Assembly: GCA_018830325.1 (NCBI GenBank)
Contig: JAHJSQ010000038.1
Coordinates: 1 to 64,000 of the forward strand
Direction: 5' to 3'
Source of the DNA: Gammaproteobacteria bacterium
GTDB lineage: Bacteria > Pseudomonadota > Gammaproteobacteria > Methylococcales > Methylomonadaceae
DNA length: 64,000 bases
The translations under genes were made by a program, and so were the position numbers. Within the stretch, counting starts at the first letter, position 1; the number at the start of each line of letters is the position of its first letter. Under the pieces are notes generated by a model, which made no database searches, had not been told where the DNA came from, and saw only the letters and a program-made list of their open reading frames with translations. Positions 19,323-28,925 of the stretch are shown here, piece by piece.

Positions 19323-19925
19323 ACCTTTTTACTTAATTATTAACAGCAAATATTACGCCACTTGGTGCTCATGCAAATCTGAATGTACTAATACCTTAAC
19401 AAACAGTGCATTTTTGCCATTAACCAGAACAGAATAACTAACGCCCAGCGCGGTTAAAACCCGACATATCGGGGTTCCCACGAAATTCCTTCCCAAAATA
19501 ATGGTAGCTTTGCTTTGAATACTGACCTTTACATAGTCAACAATTAAACAAAACAACCTCCCTAGACCAGCAATTCCCAATTTGAGGGTATGGAACATGC
19601 TTGGCGAGGATGTTGGCGGCAGGACAGATTTTTGCTTCTCGGCAACTGCTTCTGCGTTGTTCTACCTCCTGCCTCCAAATCGTCGGCAATTGACAGCGGG
19701 AGCATTTTTCTGCCCTGCATAGCCTAAAGCGCTCCGTTTCCAAGATTTTCAGCGGTCGTAGGGCGCGCATCACGAACCTTTCCACGGTGCCTAACCGACA
19801 AGAGGTCCCGACTATAAAGCATGTAGCCCGTATGCAGCGTAGCGGAATACGAGAATGGCGTAGCTCCGAACTTCCCAGATTGCGCTAAGCTCCATCCGGA
19901 CTACTATGTGTGTTAACCCCCCCTA
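19323..19925. other. Gene-free stretch with two further repeats
   Basis: About 600 bases downstream of uvrD. At 19737-19806 a sequence (TTTCCAAGATTTTC ... CCTTTCCACGGTGCCTAACC) is repeated at 38261-38330. At 19823-19904 lies a TAGCCCGTATGCAGCG ... CTCCATCCGGACTAC palindromic repeat of a type common between genes in many proteobacteria. Frames of 81-82 codons on the minus strand have no recognisable features and are not called. Confidence 0.5.
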
Positions 19926-20106
19926 GGATTTGGTCGTAAATAACTTCCCTATTTTACGGAGGGTTCGGTAACTCGATTGGCAGGTGTCGGCGGCATGGAG
20001 AGCCGCCGTCAAGCCTACACGGACGTATTCACGGCGTACTGCCAAGCGAGTTACCGAACCCTCAACGACGCTCATAGTTCCTGGACGTTATTTATCACGA
20101 AACCCC
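19926..20106. mobile_element. AAATAACTTC-ended element overlapping the uvrD stop
   Basis: An approximately 181-base element with inverted ends: GGATTTGGTCGTAAATAACT on the left and GGGTTTCGTGATAAATAACG read from the right. The interior has GGTTCGGTAACTCG / CGAGTTACCGAACC arms and the core CACGGACGTATTCACGGCG. A close copy lies at 32653-32842. The right end overlaps the last codons of uvrD: its GTTTCGTGA gives Val-Ser-stop on the minus strand. The element therefore seems to have replaced the original end of uvrD. Confidence 0.8.
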
Positions 20107-22263
20107 TACTTCTTCCAACTTAGCATATGACAACATCAGCCATTTAATACCGACCTGCTGGAAATTGATTTGAATGCGCTCCTGTGCGCCGCTGCCTTCT
20201 CTTTGCAGCACCACACCTTCGCCGAATTTTTCATGGCGGACGCGCTGCCCCAATTTGTATGAACCCGGCTCATGACTATCCATGCTTCCGGTGAATGAAA
20301 CCGGACGACTGACCTGGGCGCGCATCCTGACTTCCTGAAGCGTTTCGGCCGGAATTTCTCGCAAAAACCGCGAAGCCTTCGGATAGGTTTCGCGCCCCCA
20401 TAAGCGCCGGGATTCGGCATAGGTCAAACACAAGTTTTCCATTGCCCGGGTCATGCCGACATAACATAGCCTGCGCTCTTCTTCCAAGCGCCCCGGATCC
20501 TCGACCGATTGCTGCGACGGAAACAATCCTTCCTCGAAACCAACCAAAAACACCCGCTTGAATTCCAAGCCCTTAGCGGCATGCAAAGTCATTAGCTGTA
20601 CGCAATCTTGCTCGGCATCGCTCTGCATTTCGCCGGCTTCGAGCGCCGCATGCGTCAAAAACATATCGAGTTCGCTCAGATTTTCTTCGTTATCCTGATC
20701 GTACTCGTACAGTCGAGCGGCATTGACCAATTCTTCTAAGTTTTCGACGCGGGCCTCGCCCTTATCGCCTTTTTCTTTTTTATAAAACTCGATCAACCCT
20801 GACTTTTCGACGACGATCTTAACTTGCTCGAACAACGGTAAACCTTGCGTCTGTTCGGCCAAACTCCGAACTAAAGCAATGAATCCGGACATGGCATTCC
20901 CAGCCCTTGGCGTCGTCAATTTTTGTGCAATCGCAAACTCAACCGCCTGCCGAAGCGATAAATTATTATCCCGCGCCAATACCCGAATGTCGTCCAATGA
21001 TTTAGCCCCGATACCGCGCGTCGGCGTATTGATTACGCGTTCGAAAGATGCATCGTCATCGGGATTGGCCATGACACGCAAATAGGCCAAGGCATTCTTG
21101 ATTTCGGCCCGCTCGAAAAAGCGCAAGCCGCCGTAGACACGATAAGGAATACTGGTCGCGATCAGCTTTTCCTCGAACTGGCGCGATTGTGCATTGGAGC
21201 GGTAAAGAATCGCAATATCACTGCGCGAACCGCCTTCATGGACCCATTTTCGGATACGCTCGACGACATAATAAGCCTCGTCTTGCTCGTTGAATGCGGC
21301 ATAGACCGAAATCGGCTCGCCGTCGCCGCTTTCGGTCCAAAGTTCCTTGCCCATCCTCCCTTCGTTATGTTCGATAACCCGATTGGCCGCTTTCAGAATA
21401 TGGCCGGTCGAGCGGTAGTTTCGTTCCAGTTTGACGACTTTATGATTCGGAAAATGCTTTTGAAAACGGAAGATATTTTCAATCTTCGCGCCGCGCCACC
21501 CGTAAATAGATTGATCGTCATCGCCGACCACGAACAGATTATCGCGGTCTTGCGTCAACAAACGTAACCAAGCATATTGAATCGTGTTGGTATCTTGAAA
21601 TTCGTCGACATGCACATGCCGGAACCGTTGTTGATAAAAACTCAGAATTTCGGGATTATCGCGCAGCAGTTCATGCGCGCGTAACAACAGTTCGGCAAAA
21701 TCAACCAAACCGGAGCGCTGACAGACTTCTTCATAAGCCTTATATATGGCCAGCATTTGTCGCTGGAAAAAATCCCCGGTTTCCGGCATGTGCTTAGCCC
21801 TAATACCCTCGTCTTTTTGCCCGTTGATATACCATTGCGCTTGCTTGGGCGGCCACTTGGCCTCGTCCAGATTCAAGTTTTTGTAGAGGCGCTTGATCAG
21901 TCGCAACTGATCGTCCGAATCCATGACTTGAAAGGTTTCGGGAAGTTGCGCATCTTTTGCGTGACGCCTTAGCAGGCGATGCGCAAGCCCATGAAAGGTG
22001 CCTATCCACATCGAGCGTGCCGAAATATTGAGCAGATCTTCGATACGGGTGCGCATTTCCGTTGCGGCTTTATTAGTAAAGGTGACAGCCAAGATACTAT
22101 GCGGCGAATGGCCTTCGACTTGAATCTGCCAGGCGATGCGATGCACCAAAACCCGAGTCTTACCGCTGCCGGCGCCGGCTAAAACCAACATTGCGCGGGA
22201 AGGTGCCGATACCGCCTCGCGTTGGGCATCGTTGAGAGGATTAATAATTGAAGTAATATCCAT
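20095..22263 (-). CDS. uvrD: DNA helicase II, UvrD
   Basis: A 722-residue SF1A 3'-5' helicase acting in nucleotide excision and mismatch repair. All core motifs are visible: I GAGSGKTRVL, Ia AVTFTNKAA, II VDEFQDTN, III VVGDDDQSIYGWRGA, IV LERNYRS, V LMTLHAAKGLEF and VI EERRLCYVGMTRA. Length equals that of well-studied UvrD proteins, favouring UvrD over Rep. The C-terminal Tudor-like region (GQRVRHEKFGEGVVLQREGSG ... INFQQVGIKWLMLSYAKLE) is intact. The final residues GVS and the stop lie inside a repeat element. No gene follows in the same direction. Confidence 0.95.
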   Translation of the reverse strand: MDITSIINPLNDAQREAVSAPSRAMLVLAGAGSGKTRVLVHRIAWQIQVEGHSPHSILAVTFTNKAATEMRTRIEDLLNISARSMWIGTFHGLAHRLLRRHAKDAQLPETFQVMDSDDQLRLIKRLYKNLNLDEAKWPPKQAQWYINGQKDEGIRAKHMPETGDFFQRQMLAIYKAYEEVCQRSGLVDFAELLLRAHELLRDNPEILSFYQQRFRHVHVDEFQDTNTIQYAWLRLLTQDRDNLFVVGDDDQSIYGWRGAKIENIFRFQKHFPNHKVVKLERNYRSTGHILKAANRVIEHNEGRMGKELWTESGDGEPISVYAAFNEQDEAYYVVERIRKWVHEGGSRSDIAILYRSNAQSRQFEEKLIATSIPYRVYGGLRFFERAEIKNALAYLRVMANPDDDASFERVINTPTRGIGAKSLDDIRVLARDNNLSLRQAVEFAIAQKLTTPRAGNAMSGFIALVRSLAEQTQGLPLFEQVKIVVEKSGLIEFYKKEKGDKGEARVENLEELVNAARLYEYDQDNEENLSELDMFLTHAALEAGEMQSDAEQDCVQLMTLHAAKGLEFKRVFLVGFEEGLFPSQQSVEDPGRLEEERRLCYVGMTRAMENLCLTYAESRRLWGRETYPKASRFLREIPAETLQEVRMRAQVSRPVSFTGSMDSHEPGSYKLGQRVRHEKFGEGVVLQREGSGAQERIQINFQQVGIKWLMLSYAKLEEVGVS

Positions 22264-22370
22264 TTGTTATCGTTGAAACATTTCTATAAGCTATGCGCGT
22301 TTAAGGAAAGCAACAATGACGGCCGGACCGGGCTTTAATAACCAACATTAATTAGCAGAGGGGACTTACA

Positions 22371-22607
22371 ATGAGCTTCGATTTTAAACGCATGATAAAA
22401 TTCGAACACAATCTTGGCGATAAGGATAAAAAATACCGCATGTTCGGAGGCGCGGCATTAGTATTGATATCTTTATTCACCGCAAAAATTATTTTATTGC
22501 TGTTAGGAACCGTTTTAATCGGCACCTCTTTTTTCGGTTGGTGTCCGGTTTATTCCGGGCTCAACAAGAACACTTGCACTAGCGGCGAACCGGAAAGCAG
22601 CGAATAA
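22371..22607 (+). CDS. DUF2892 family inner-membrane protein
   Basis: A 78-residue protein with the DUF2892 pattern: amphipathic start (NLGDKDKKYRMFGGAALVLI), two hydrophobic segments, and FFGWCPVYSGLNKNTC at the end. The CPVY..LGxxT-like cysteine region is typical of this family, which also appears at the C-terminus of some rhodanese proteins. The role is unknown. A GAGG-type ribosome site (AGAGGGGACTTACA) precedes the ATG. It is divergent from uvrD and convergent with fxsA. Confidence 0.82.
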   Translation: MSFDFKRMIKFEHNLGDKDKKYRMFGGAALVLISLFTAKIILLLLGTVLIGTSFFGWCPVYSGLNKNTCTSGEPESSE

Positions 22608-22658
22608 GCGTTTAGAATCTACAGGGACGTAGAATCAAACAATTTGACCGAGACTTCC

Positions 22659-23096
22659 TCAATCCTCTTTTTTATATTCGCCTTCCAAGACATTATTATC
22701 TTTGGATCGACCGGGATGAACCGCGCCACCAGTCTGTATGAGATGGTTCTCAATCACATAACGGGCTATTTTGCCGCGCAATTGAGGAATTAGACATGCA
22801 AAGCCGAGCACATCGGTAAAAAACCCGGGAGTCAATAACAGTGCACCACCAACCAACAATATCGGCCCTTCGATCATTTCGTAAGCGGGAACGATACCCT
22901 GATTCAAATTCTCTTGAAAACGCCTTAAGGTCGCAAAACCTTGCTGTCTTAACAACGCAGCACCCAATACGGCAGTAAATACCACCAAAAAAACCGTCGG
23001 AAATACACCAATCAAACCGCCGATGGTCAGCAGCAAATAAATCTCTAAAAACGGAATAATCAAAAAACACAAAAATACAACTTGAAAAACTTTCAT
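22659..23096 (-). CDS. fxsA: FxsA family inner-membrane protein
   Basis: A 145-residue membrane protein matching FxsA, the E. coli protein whose overproduction relieves F-exclusion of phage T7. The typical sequence is visible: FLIIPFLEIYLLLTIGGLIGVFPTVFLVVFTAVLGAALLRQQG, then GPILLVGGALLLTPGFFTDVLG and a basic C-terminal tail. Three to four membrane segments are predicted by eye. It ends in VLEGEYKKED, the common acidic tail of the family. Confidence 0.9.
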   Translation of the reverse strand: MKVFQVVFLCFLIIPFLEIYLLLTIGGLIGVFPTVFLVVFTAVLGAALLRQQGFATLRRFQENLNQGIVPAYEMIEGPILLVGGALLLTPGFFTDVLGFACLIPQLRGKIARYVIENHLIQTGGAVHPGRSKDNNVLEGEYKKED

Positions 23097-23164
23097 TTAA
23101 AATTCCTAAACAAATTTCACATTGGAAACAGATAACCCCGGAAAGTTTCCCATTTGAAATCAAT

Positions 23165-23221
23165 TATACCTATCGTAGATCAGAATACGGCACTACCGAA
23201 ACTTGAAGTACGAAAGTTATA
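23165..23221 (-). repeat. 57-base short form of the TATACC-ended repeat
   Basis: Reads TATACCTATCGTAGATCAGA at the left and CTTGAAGTACGAAAGTTATA at the right. These are the two family ends with only about 15 bases between them. It sits between fxsA and cutA, in a 260-base gap. Confidence 0.7.
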
Positions 23222-23357
23222 AACCCATTTTCACCCGCTCAAGAGCAATGAACCAAGGTCAGCGAAAAATCGCACCGAGACCTTATCCCTAATTAAACGG
23301 TACAATATAGGGATTTTAAAACCGAAACTCCAGAACAAATTGACCGAGTCTCTCGTT

Positions 23358-23678
23358 ATGTCGAATCACATTATCCTCTTTTGCACCTGTCCTGATAAGA
23401 ATACGGCAAGCTCAATCGCTCAAACATTAATCGGAGAAAATTTAGCCGCTTGCGCAAATATTCTTCCAGGATTGACTTCCGTTTATCGCTGGCAAGATCA
23501 AATCGAAACAAATCAGGAATTCCTGTTGCTCGTTAAGACACGACGCGATATTTACCCGCAAGTGGAACAGCGCATACAAGAGGCGCATCCCTATGAACTT
23601 CCCGAGATCGTCGCGGTCTCTGTCGAACACGCTTTGCCTGAGTATCTGAAATGGATCGATTCATGCCTATCAAAATAA
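23358..23678 (+). CDS. cutA: CutA, divalent-cation tolerance protein
   Basis: A 106-residue trimeric small protein linked to copper tolerance in E. coli. Signature segments are NHIILFCTCPDKNTASSIAQTLI, ENLAACANILPGLTSVYRWQ and HPYELPEIVAVSVEHALPEYLKWI. ATG 23358 is preferred over the upstream TTG at 23340 because it gives the standard N-terminus. The coding region overlaps dsbD by 28 bases. In E. coli cutA also lies next to dsbD, so the context supports both calls. Confidence 0.93.
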   Translation: MSNHIILFCTCPDKNTASSIAQTLIGENLAACANILPGLTSVYRWQDQIETNQEFLLLVKTRRDIYPQVEQRIQEAHPYELPEIVAVSVEHALPEYLKWIDSCLSK

Positions 23679-25900
23679 TATTGCTTTGCCTCATTGCAAC
23701 TTTTCATCAAGCCGCCTTTGCCATCAACGAAAGCGATTTACTGCCGCAAGAGCAAGCTTTCAAACTCACAGCCAAGGCCAATGCAAAGAATAAAATCGTT
23801 CTAACCTGGCAGATCGCCGACGGCTACTATTTATACCGTGATAAATTGGGCGTTGAAAGCCGGTCAGAACGGATTACACTCGACGATATCACTTATCCTC
23901 CAGGAAAAACCAAGCATGACGAGTTTTTCGGCGACATGGTCATTTATCGAAACGAACTCACCGTTGAAGTACCGTTCATCAAGCTAGACAATGCGCTTAA
24001 TACTTTGCAATTGACGGTTAAACATCAGGGTTGCGCCGATATCGGCATTTGTTATCCTCCTCAAAAGACCGCACTGACGGTAGACCTACCGCCTCAAGAT
24101 ACTTCCGCGAAAACCGGCTCGATTTTCGGCTTAGTTCAGGGCCTGAGCGACTTAAAGCTAAATCTGTTCCAGGATGAATTGCTTCCGGCGGAACAAGCCT
24201 TCCGCTTTTTCGCTTCGGTCAAGGACCCGAATACGTTGACCGTCAATTGGCAAATTGCGGAAGGCTATTATCTGTATCGCGACAAATTTCAATTCGATAT
24301 CCTAGATTCCGAAAAAGTAAAAATCGGCAACTTCACTTTGCCCAGAGGCACACCCTACCACGACGAGGAATTCGGCGACGTTGAAATCTTCCGTAATGAC
24401 CTAAGCTTCGACCTGCCGATTAACCGCTATCAAGCGGATCAACAAAATATTATCCTTCAAGCACGATTTCAAGGTTGCGCGGATCGAGGCGTATGCTATC
24501 CTCCGATGGCGCAAAGCGCGCCATTGGTTCTACCGACGACCGCATCGGTATCGACGCCGATTATTTCCTCGACAAGCACCCGGATCGACCAACCGCAATC
24601 CGAACAAGACCGCATCGTACAATCTTTGCATCAAAACACGCTCTGGCTAACATTACTGTCCTTTTTCGGCTTCGGCTTGTTACTGTCTTTCACACCCTGT
24701 ATTTTTCCGATGATACCGATTTTATCCGGCATCATCGTCGGTCAACGCAACCGGGTAACCACTAGCCGCGCCTTTCTTTTATCACTGAGTTACGTCACTG
24801 CCTCCGCATTGACCTACACGATTTTTGGCGTCTTGGCAGCGTTATTCGGCAGCAATCTACAAACGACCTTTCAACAACCATGGATTATCGCGCTATTTAG
24901 CGGTATTTTCGTATTGTTGTCGTTGTCGATGTTCGGTTTTTACAACCTAGAAATGCCCGCATCGATTCAAACTCGACTGCATAAATCCAGCGATAAACAC
25001 CGTGACGGTTCGTTTTGGAGCGCGGCAATTATGGGCTCGTTATCTTCTTTGATCGTAGGCCCCTGCGTTGCGGCTCCGTTGGCCGGCGCATTGATCTATA
25101 TCGGCCAAACCGGCAATGCTGTGCTCGGCGGCATCGCATTATTCGCGATGGGATTCGGAATGGGAGTGCCGCTATTGATACTCGGCGCATCGGCCGGAAA
25201 ATTATTACCGAAGGCCGGTCAATGGCTGAATGCAACCAAAGCGGTTTTCGGCGTGATCATGCTGGCTGTCGCCTTATGGATGCTGGACCGTATTTTGCCA
25301 CCCGATGTCACAATGTTCCTATGGGCCTTATTACTGATCATACCGGCCATTTACCTGAAAGCGATCGACCCGTTGAGCGAAAATGCAGGCGGTTGGAAAA
25401 AGCTTTGGAAAGGTGCCGGAGTCGTGATGCTGACTTACGGCGTCCTGTTATTGATCGGCTTAGGCATGGGCAACCATAACCCGCTAAAACCTTTACAGGG
25501 ACTGAGTTTAGCAAGCACAGCCGAGGCCGAAAGCCCCCTGCCCTTTGTAAAAGTCGCCTCGCTACAGGAGCTTGAAAACCGTATAGAAACGGCAGCCCGC
25601 AACAATCAACCGGTCATGCTCGACTTTTATGCCGACTGGTGTGTCTCATGTAAGGAAATGGAGGCGTATACTTTTATGCACCCTGAAGTCAAACAAGAAC
25701 TGAATCGCTTCGTTTTATTGAAGGCGGACGTCACGGAAAACAATTTTGAACATCAAGCCTTGCTGAAAAAATTTAACTTAGTCGGACCTCCGGCCACTTT
25801 ATTTTTCGGTGCCGACCTAGCCGAAAAAAAACATTTACGCGTGATAGGATATCAGGATGCCAACGCTTTTTTAAACATACTACGGCAAGTTGATTTATGA
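23651..25900 (+). CDS. dsbD: Thiol:disulfide interchange protein DsbD with duplicated N-domain
   Basis: DsbD carries electrons from cytoplasmic thioredoxin to the periplasm for disulfide isomerisation and cytochrome c maturation. This one has 749 residues, against about 565 in E. coli. After a signal peptide (about 1-24) there are two successive DsbD-alpha domains. Domain 1 (about 28-148) has QGCADIGICYPP with Cys128/134; domain 2 (about 174-295) has QGCADRGVCYPP with Cys276/282. Both contain the W-Q-I-A-[DE]-G-Y-Y-L-Y-R-D-K segment. The eight-helix core has FTPCIFPMIPIL (Cys350) and IVGPCVAAPLAG. The C-terminal thioredoxin domain has YADWCVSCKEME. The next gene overlaps the stop as ATGA. Confidence 0.95.
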   Translation: MDRFMPIKIILLCLIATFHQAAFAINESDLLPQEQAFKLTAKANAKNKIVLTWQIADGYYLYRDKLGVESRSERITLDDITYPPGKTKHDEFFGDMVIYRNELTVEVPFIKLDNALNTLQLTVKHQGCADIGICYPPQKTALTVDLPPQDTSAKTGSIFGLVQGLSDLKLNLFQDELLPAEQAFRFFASVKDPNTLTVNWQIAEGYYLYRDKFQFDILDSEKVKIGNFTLPRGTPYHDEEFGDVEIFRNDLSFDLPINRYQADQQNIILQARFQGCADRGVCYPPMAQSAPLVLPTTASVSTPIISSTSTRIDQPQSEQDRIVQSLHQNTLWLTLLSFFGFGLLLSFTPCIFPMIPILSGIIVGQRNRVTTSRAFLLSLSYVTASALTYTIFGVLAALFGSNLQTTFQQPWIIALFSGIFVLLSLSMFGFYNLEMPASIQTRLHKSSDKHRDGSFWSAAIMGSLSSLIVGPCVAAPLAGALIYIGQTGNAVLGGIALFAMGFGMGVPLLILGASAGKLLPKAGQWLNATKAVFGVIMLAVALWMLDRILPPDVTMFLWALLLIIPAIYLKAIDPLSENAGGWKKLWKGAGVVMLTYGVLLLIGLGMGNHNPLKPLQGLSLASTAEAESPLPFVKVASLQELENRIETAARNNQPVMLDFYADWCVSCKEMEAYTFMHPEVKQELNRFVLLKADVTENNFEHQALLKKFNLVGPPATLFFGADLAEKKHLRVIGYQDANAFLNILRQVDL

Positions 25901-26412
25901 AACAAACCACGGTACTTATTATCGCTGCTGCTGTCGCTTTAGCCGGCGGAATTTGGCTACAAAACAAAACACAGCCTGAAACGCATAGTGAAACCATGGA
26001 ACTGCCGGATTACCGACTACCCGATTTGAACGGCAACGAACGCAGCCTATCCGAATGGCGAGGTAAAATCACCATCGTCAACTTTTGGGCAACCTGGTGC
26101 CCTCCTTGCCGCGAAGAAATCCCCGAATTTGTTGCCTTGCAGCAAGAATACCAAGACCGTGGCTTGCAATTTATCGGCATCGCTATAGAAACTAAAGAAT
26201 CGGTCAAAAAATATCTCGACTTTATCGACATCAATTATCCGATGCTAATCGCCGGCGACCAAGGCATCATCTTGACTCAACAATGGGGAAATTCTGCCGG
26301 AATCCTTCCTTTTAGCCTTATTTTTAACCAAGAAGGTCGAATAATTCATAAGCAACCCGGACAATTATCTCGAGCCAAGATTGTTGAAATCATCGAACCT
26401 CTGATGGACTGA
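25897..26412 (+). CDS. TlpA/ResA-type thioredoxin-fold protein
   Basis: A 171-residue membrane-anchored, periplasm-facing redoxin. An N-terminal anchor (TVLIIAAAVALAGGIWL) is followed by the redoxin domain with LPDLNGNERSLSEWRGKITIVNFWATWCPPCREEIPEF, where CPPC is the active site, and a later cis-proline region GILPFSLIFNQEGRI. The start overlaps the dsbD stop by four bases, so it is translationally coupled to DsbD, its likely electron donor. Probable job: reducing apocytochrome or another periplasmic thiol target. Confidence 0.9.
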   Translation: MKQTTVLIIAAAVALAGGIWLQNKTQPETHSETMELPDYRLPDLNGNERSLSEWRGKITIVNFWATWCPPCREEIPEFVALQQEYQDRGLQFIGIAIETKESVKKYLDFIDINYPMLIAGDQGIILTQQWGNSAGILPFSLIFNQEGRIIHKQPGQLSRAKIVEIIEPLMD

Positions 26413-26561
26413 GAAAACGTTAAATCATTCGATAAATCAGGCAAAGTTCTTAAAAGATCCAGTTTTTACGGCGTATTTGTGTTAAATGACATAAATATGG
26501 ACAAACGTGCTTAAATTAGGGAGAATTATCGGCACCGAATCTAAATTAGCACTTCAATTGC

Positions 26562-27008
26562 ATGGCGAATATTTGCGTTATTAACGGTCCGAACTTGAAT
26601 CTGCTGGGCCTAAGAGAACCTACCCATTACGGTAGCAAAACCTTAGCCGATATACAGCTGGCGATGGAAAAATCCGCCTCGACTCTTGGTCACGCGCTCC
26701 GTTTTCACCAATATAACGCCGAGCACCAAATCGTGGAACTGATTCATCGATCATTTTCCAACGATGTCGATTTTATCATTATTAATCCAGCAGCTTTTAC
26801 TCATACCAGCGTGGCGATACGCGACGCATTGCTGGCGACCAAGATTCCCTTCATTGAAGTGCATCTGTCGAACGTACATGCCCGGGAAGCTTTTAGAAAA
26901 CATTCCTATTTTTCGGATATTGCCGTGGGAGTTGTTTGCGGACTGGGAGCCATCGGTTACGAATTGGCCTTGACGGCCGCTCACGAGATATTAGCAAAGA
27001 GAACATAA
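26562..27008 (+). CDS. aroQ: 3-dehydroquinate dehydratase, type II
   Basis: A 148-residue cytoplasmic shikimate-pathway enzyme converting 3-dehydroquinate to 3-dehydroshikimate. Seen: [17 protein letters not shown] with the catalytic tyrosine, the flexible-loop region after it, [32 protein letters not shown] with the catalytic histidine, and [19 protein letters not shown]. Length is standard for the dodecameric type II enzyme. The stop is four bases before accB, the classic aroQ-accB-accC order. Confidence 0.95.
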   Translation: MANICVINGPNLNLLGLREPTHYGSKTLADIQLAMEKSASTLGHALRFHQYNAEHQIVELIHRSFSNDVDFIIINPAAFTHTSVAIRDALLATKIPFIEVHLSNVHAREAFRKHSYFSDIAVGVVCGLGAIGYELALTAAHEILAKRT

Positions 27009-27012
27009 CACA

Positions 27013-27456
27013 ATGGATATTAGAAAAATAAAAAAACTGATTGAGCTCATCGAAGAATCAGATATTGCCGAATTAGAAATCAGTGAGGGGGAAGAATCCG
27101 TCCGAATTAGTCGTTACTCGAATGCCGCGCAAGTGAACTACGCACCGGCTCAATTCGCCCCGACCGCCCTATCTTCGGCACCCGCACCAAGCCCTGTAGA
27201 ACCGGCCGAGAAAAAAATAACCGGTCATATTGTAAAATCGCCGATGGTCGGCACTTTCTACAGGTCCGCTTCTCCCGGCGCCAAGCCTTTTGTCGATATC
27301 GGGCAATCGGTTCAAGCTGGCGATACTCTCTGCATCATAGAAGCGATGAAAATCCTCAATCAAATCGAAGCCGATAAAACCGGTACGGTGACGCAAATAT
27401 TGGTTGAAAACAGCCAACCCGTCGAATATGACCAACCTTTGTTTGTCATTGAATAA
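27013..27456 (+). CDS. accB: Acetyl-CoA carboxylase biotin carboxyl carrier protein
   Basis: A 147-residue carrier that holds the biotin shuttled between biotin carboxylase and carboxyltransferase in fatty-acid synthesis. The N-terminal helix ([33 protein letters not shown]) is followed by an Ala/Pro-rich linker. The biotinyl domain holds the modified lysine in [14 protein letters not shown] and the thumb region [19 protein letters not shown]. It sits between aroQ and accC on one transcript; accC starts 20 bases later. Confidence 0.97.
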   Translation: MDIRKIKKLIELIEESDIAELEISEGEESVRISRYSNAAQVNYAPAQFAPTALSSAPAPSPVEPAEKKITGHIVKSPMVGTFYRSASPGAKPFVDIGQSVQAGDTLCIIEAMKILNQIEADKTGTVTQILVENSQPVEYDQPLFVIE

Positions 27457-27476
27457 CAGCCCAAAGGTATTTAATC

Positions 27477-28820
27477 ATGTTCGATAAAATAGTCATCGCC
27501 AATCGAGGCGAAATAGCGTTGCGCATTTTGCGCGCCTGCCGTGAACTGGGTATCAAAGTGGTCGCGGTACATTCGGTGGCCGACCGCGATCTTAAACACG
27601 TCAGGCTAGCCGACGAGTCGGTTTGCATAGGCCCTGCTCCATCAACCGATAGTTATCTGAATATCCCAGCCATCATCAGCGCGGCCGAAGTCACAGATGC
27701 CGAAGCCATTCATCCGGGCTATGGCTTTCTATCGGAAAATGCCGATTTTTCGGAGAAAGTAAAGCAAAGCGGCTTTGTTTTCATCGGTCCGAATGCAGAT
27801 ACTATCCGCATAATGGGCGACAAAATCGCCGCAAAAAAGGCAATGATAGCAGCCGGCATTCCCTGTGTACCGGGCAACGGCAATCCATTGACCGACAATA
27901 GTAAGCAAAACCTGCAAATGGCTCAGGAAATCGGCTACCCGGTTATCATTAAAGCCTCCGGCGGCGGTGGCGGACGCGGAATGCGTACCGTACATACCGA
28001 AGCCGCATTGATCAATGCCATTACCATGACGAAAGCGGAAGCGGGTGCCGCATTCGGAAACGATACGGTGTACATGGAAAAATTCCTAGAAGATCCCCGC
28101 CATATCGAATTCCAGGTGATGGCCGATTCACACGGTAATGCGATCCATCTTGGCGAGCGTGATTGCTCGATGCAGCGCAGGCACCAAAAAGTCGTCGAGG
28201 AAGCGCCCGCCCCCGGCATTACCGACGAAGAACGTAACCGTATGGGCGAATTGTGCGCCAAAGCTTGCCGCGATATCGGCTACCTGGGCGCCGGAACTTT
28301 CGAATTCTTATATGAAAAAGGCGAATTCTTCTTCATAGAAATGAATACGAGGGTTCAAGTCGAGCATCCAGTTACCGAAATGGTCACCGGCTTCGATATT
28401 GTTAAGGAACAATTACGTATCGCCTACGGCTTACCCTTATCGATTACCCAAGAGCAAGTCAAAATTCAAGGTCATGCGATCGAGTGTCGACTGAATGCCG
28501 AGGACCCGAAAACCTTCATGCCCTGCCCGGGCACGATTCATCAATTCCACATGCCAGGCGGCCCCGGCATTCGGTGCGAAACACACATTTATAACGGTTA
28601 CAAAGTGCCGCCCTATTACGACTCGATGATCGGGAAGCTAATCGCGCACGGCGAAAACCGCAATAGTGCGATTGCAAGAATGACGACCGCATTGAACGAA
28701 ATGGTGATCGACGGTATAAAAACGAATATACCGCTCCAAAAAGACATCATGACCGACTCCGGATTCATCGCCGGACAACGCAACATTCACTATCTTGAAA
28801 AGCTATTGGACTTAAACTAG
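27477..28820 (+). CDS. accC: Biotin carboxylase subunit of acetyl-CoA carboxylase
   Basis: A 447-residue ATP-grasp enzyme that carboxylates biotin on AccB. Visible: [26 protein letters not shown] at the N-terminus, glycine-rich ATP loop [33 protein letters not shown], metal-binding [20 protein letters not shown], and the C-terminal [13 protein letters not shown]. Length matches the family. Followed by a hairpin and then prmA. Confidence 0.97.
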   Translation: MFDKIVIANRGEIALRILRACRELGIKVVAVHSVADRDLKHVRLADESVCIGPAPSTDSYLNIPAIISAAEVTDAEAIHPGYGFLSENADFSEKVKQSGFVFIGPNADTIRIMGDKIAAKKAMIAAGIPCVPGNGNPLTDNSKQNLQMAQEIGYPVIIKASGGGGGRGMRTVHTEAALINAITMTKAEAGAAFGNDTVYMEKFLEDPRHIEFQVMADSHGNAIHLGERDCSMQRRHQKVVEEAPAPGITDEERNRMGELCAKACRDIGYLGAGTFEFLYEKGEFFFIEMNTRVQVEHPVTEMVTGFDIVKEQLRIAYGLPLSITQEQVKIQGHAIECRLNAEDPKTFMPCPGTIHQFHMPGGPGIRCETHIYNGYKVPPYYDSMIGKLIAHGENRNSAIARMTTALNEMVIDGIKTNIPLQKDIMTDSGFIAGQRNIHYLEKLLDLN

Positions 28821-28832
28821 CGTGCTTGATTG

Positions 28833-28861
28833 GGTCGGGTTACGCTATTGCTGACCCGACC
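28833..28861. terminator. Stem-loop after accC
   Basis: GGTCGGGT and ACCCGACC form an eight-base-pair GC-rich stem 13 bases past the accC stop. No T-run follows on either strand. It may attenuate read-through or stabilise the aroQ-accBC message. Confidence 0.45.
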
Positions 28862-28925
28862 GCAAGATTCCAGCTGAGTAAGCATTTCTAGCAAATACCC
28901 TTCTTTAATCAACAATAATAGCTTT

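Noticed and set aside
19353..19785. Two minus-strand frames of 81-82 codons
   Set aside because: No domain or ribosome site; the region is repeat-bearing and otherwise non-coding.
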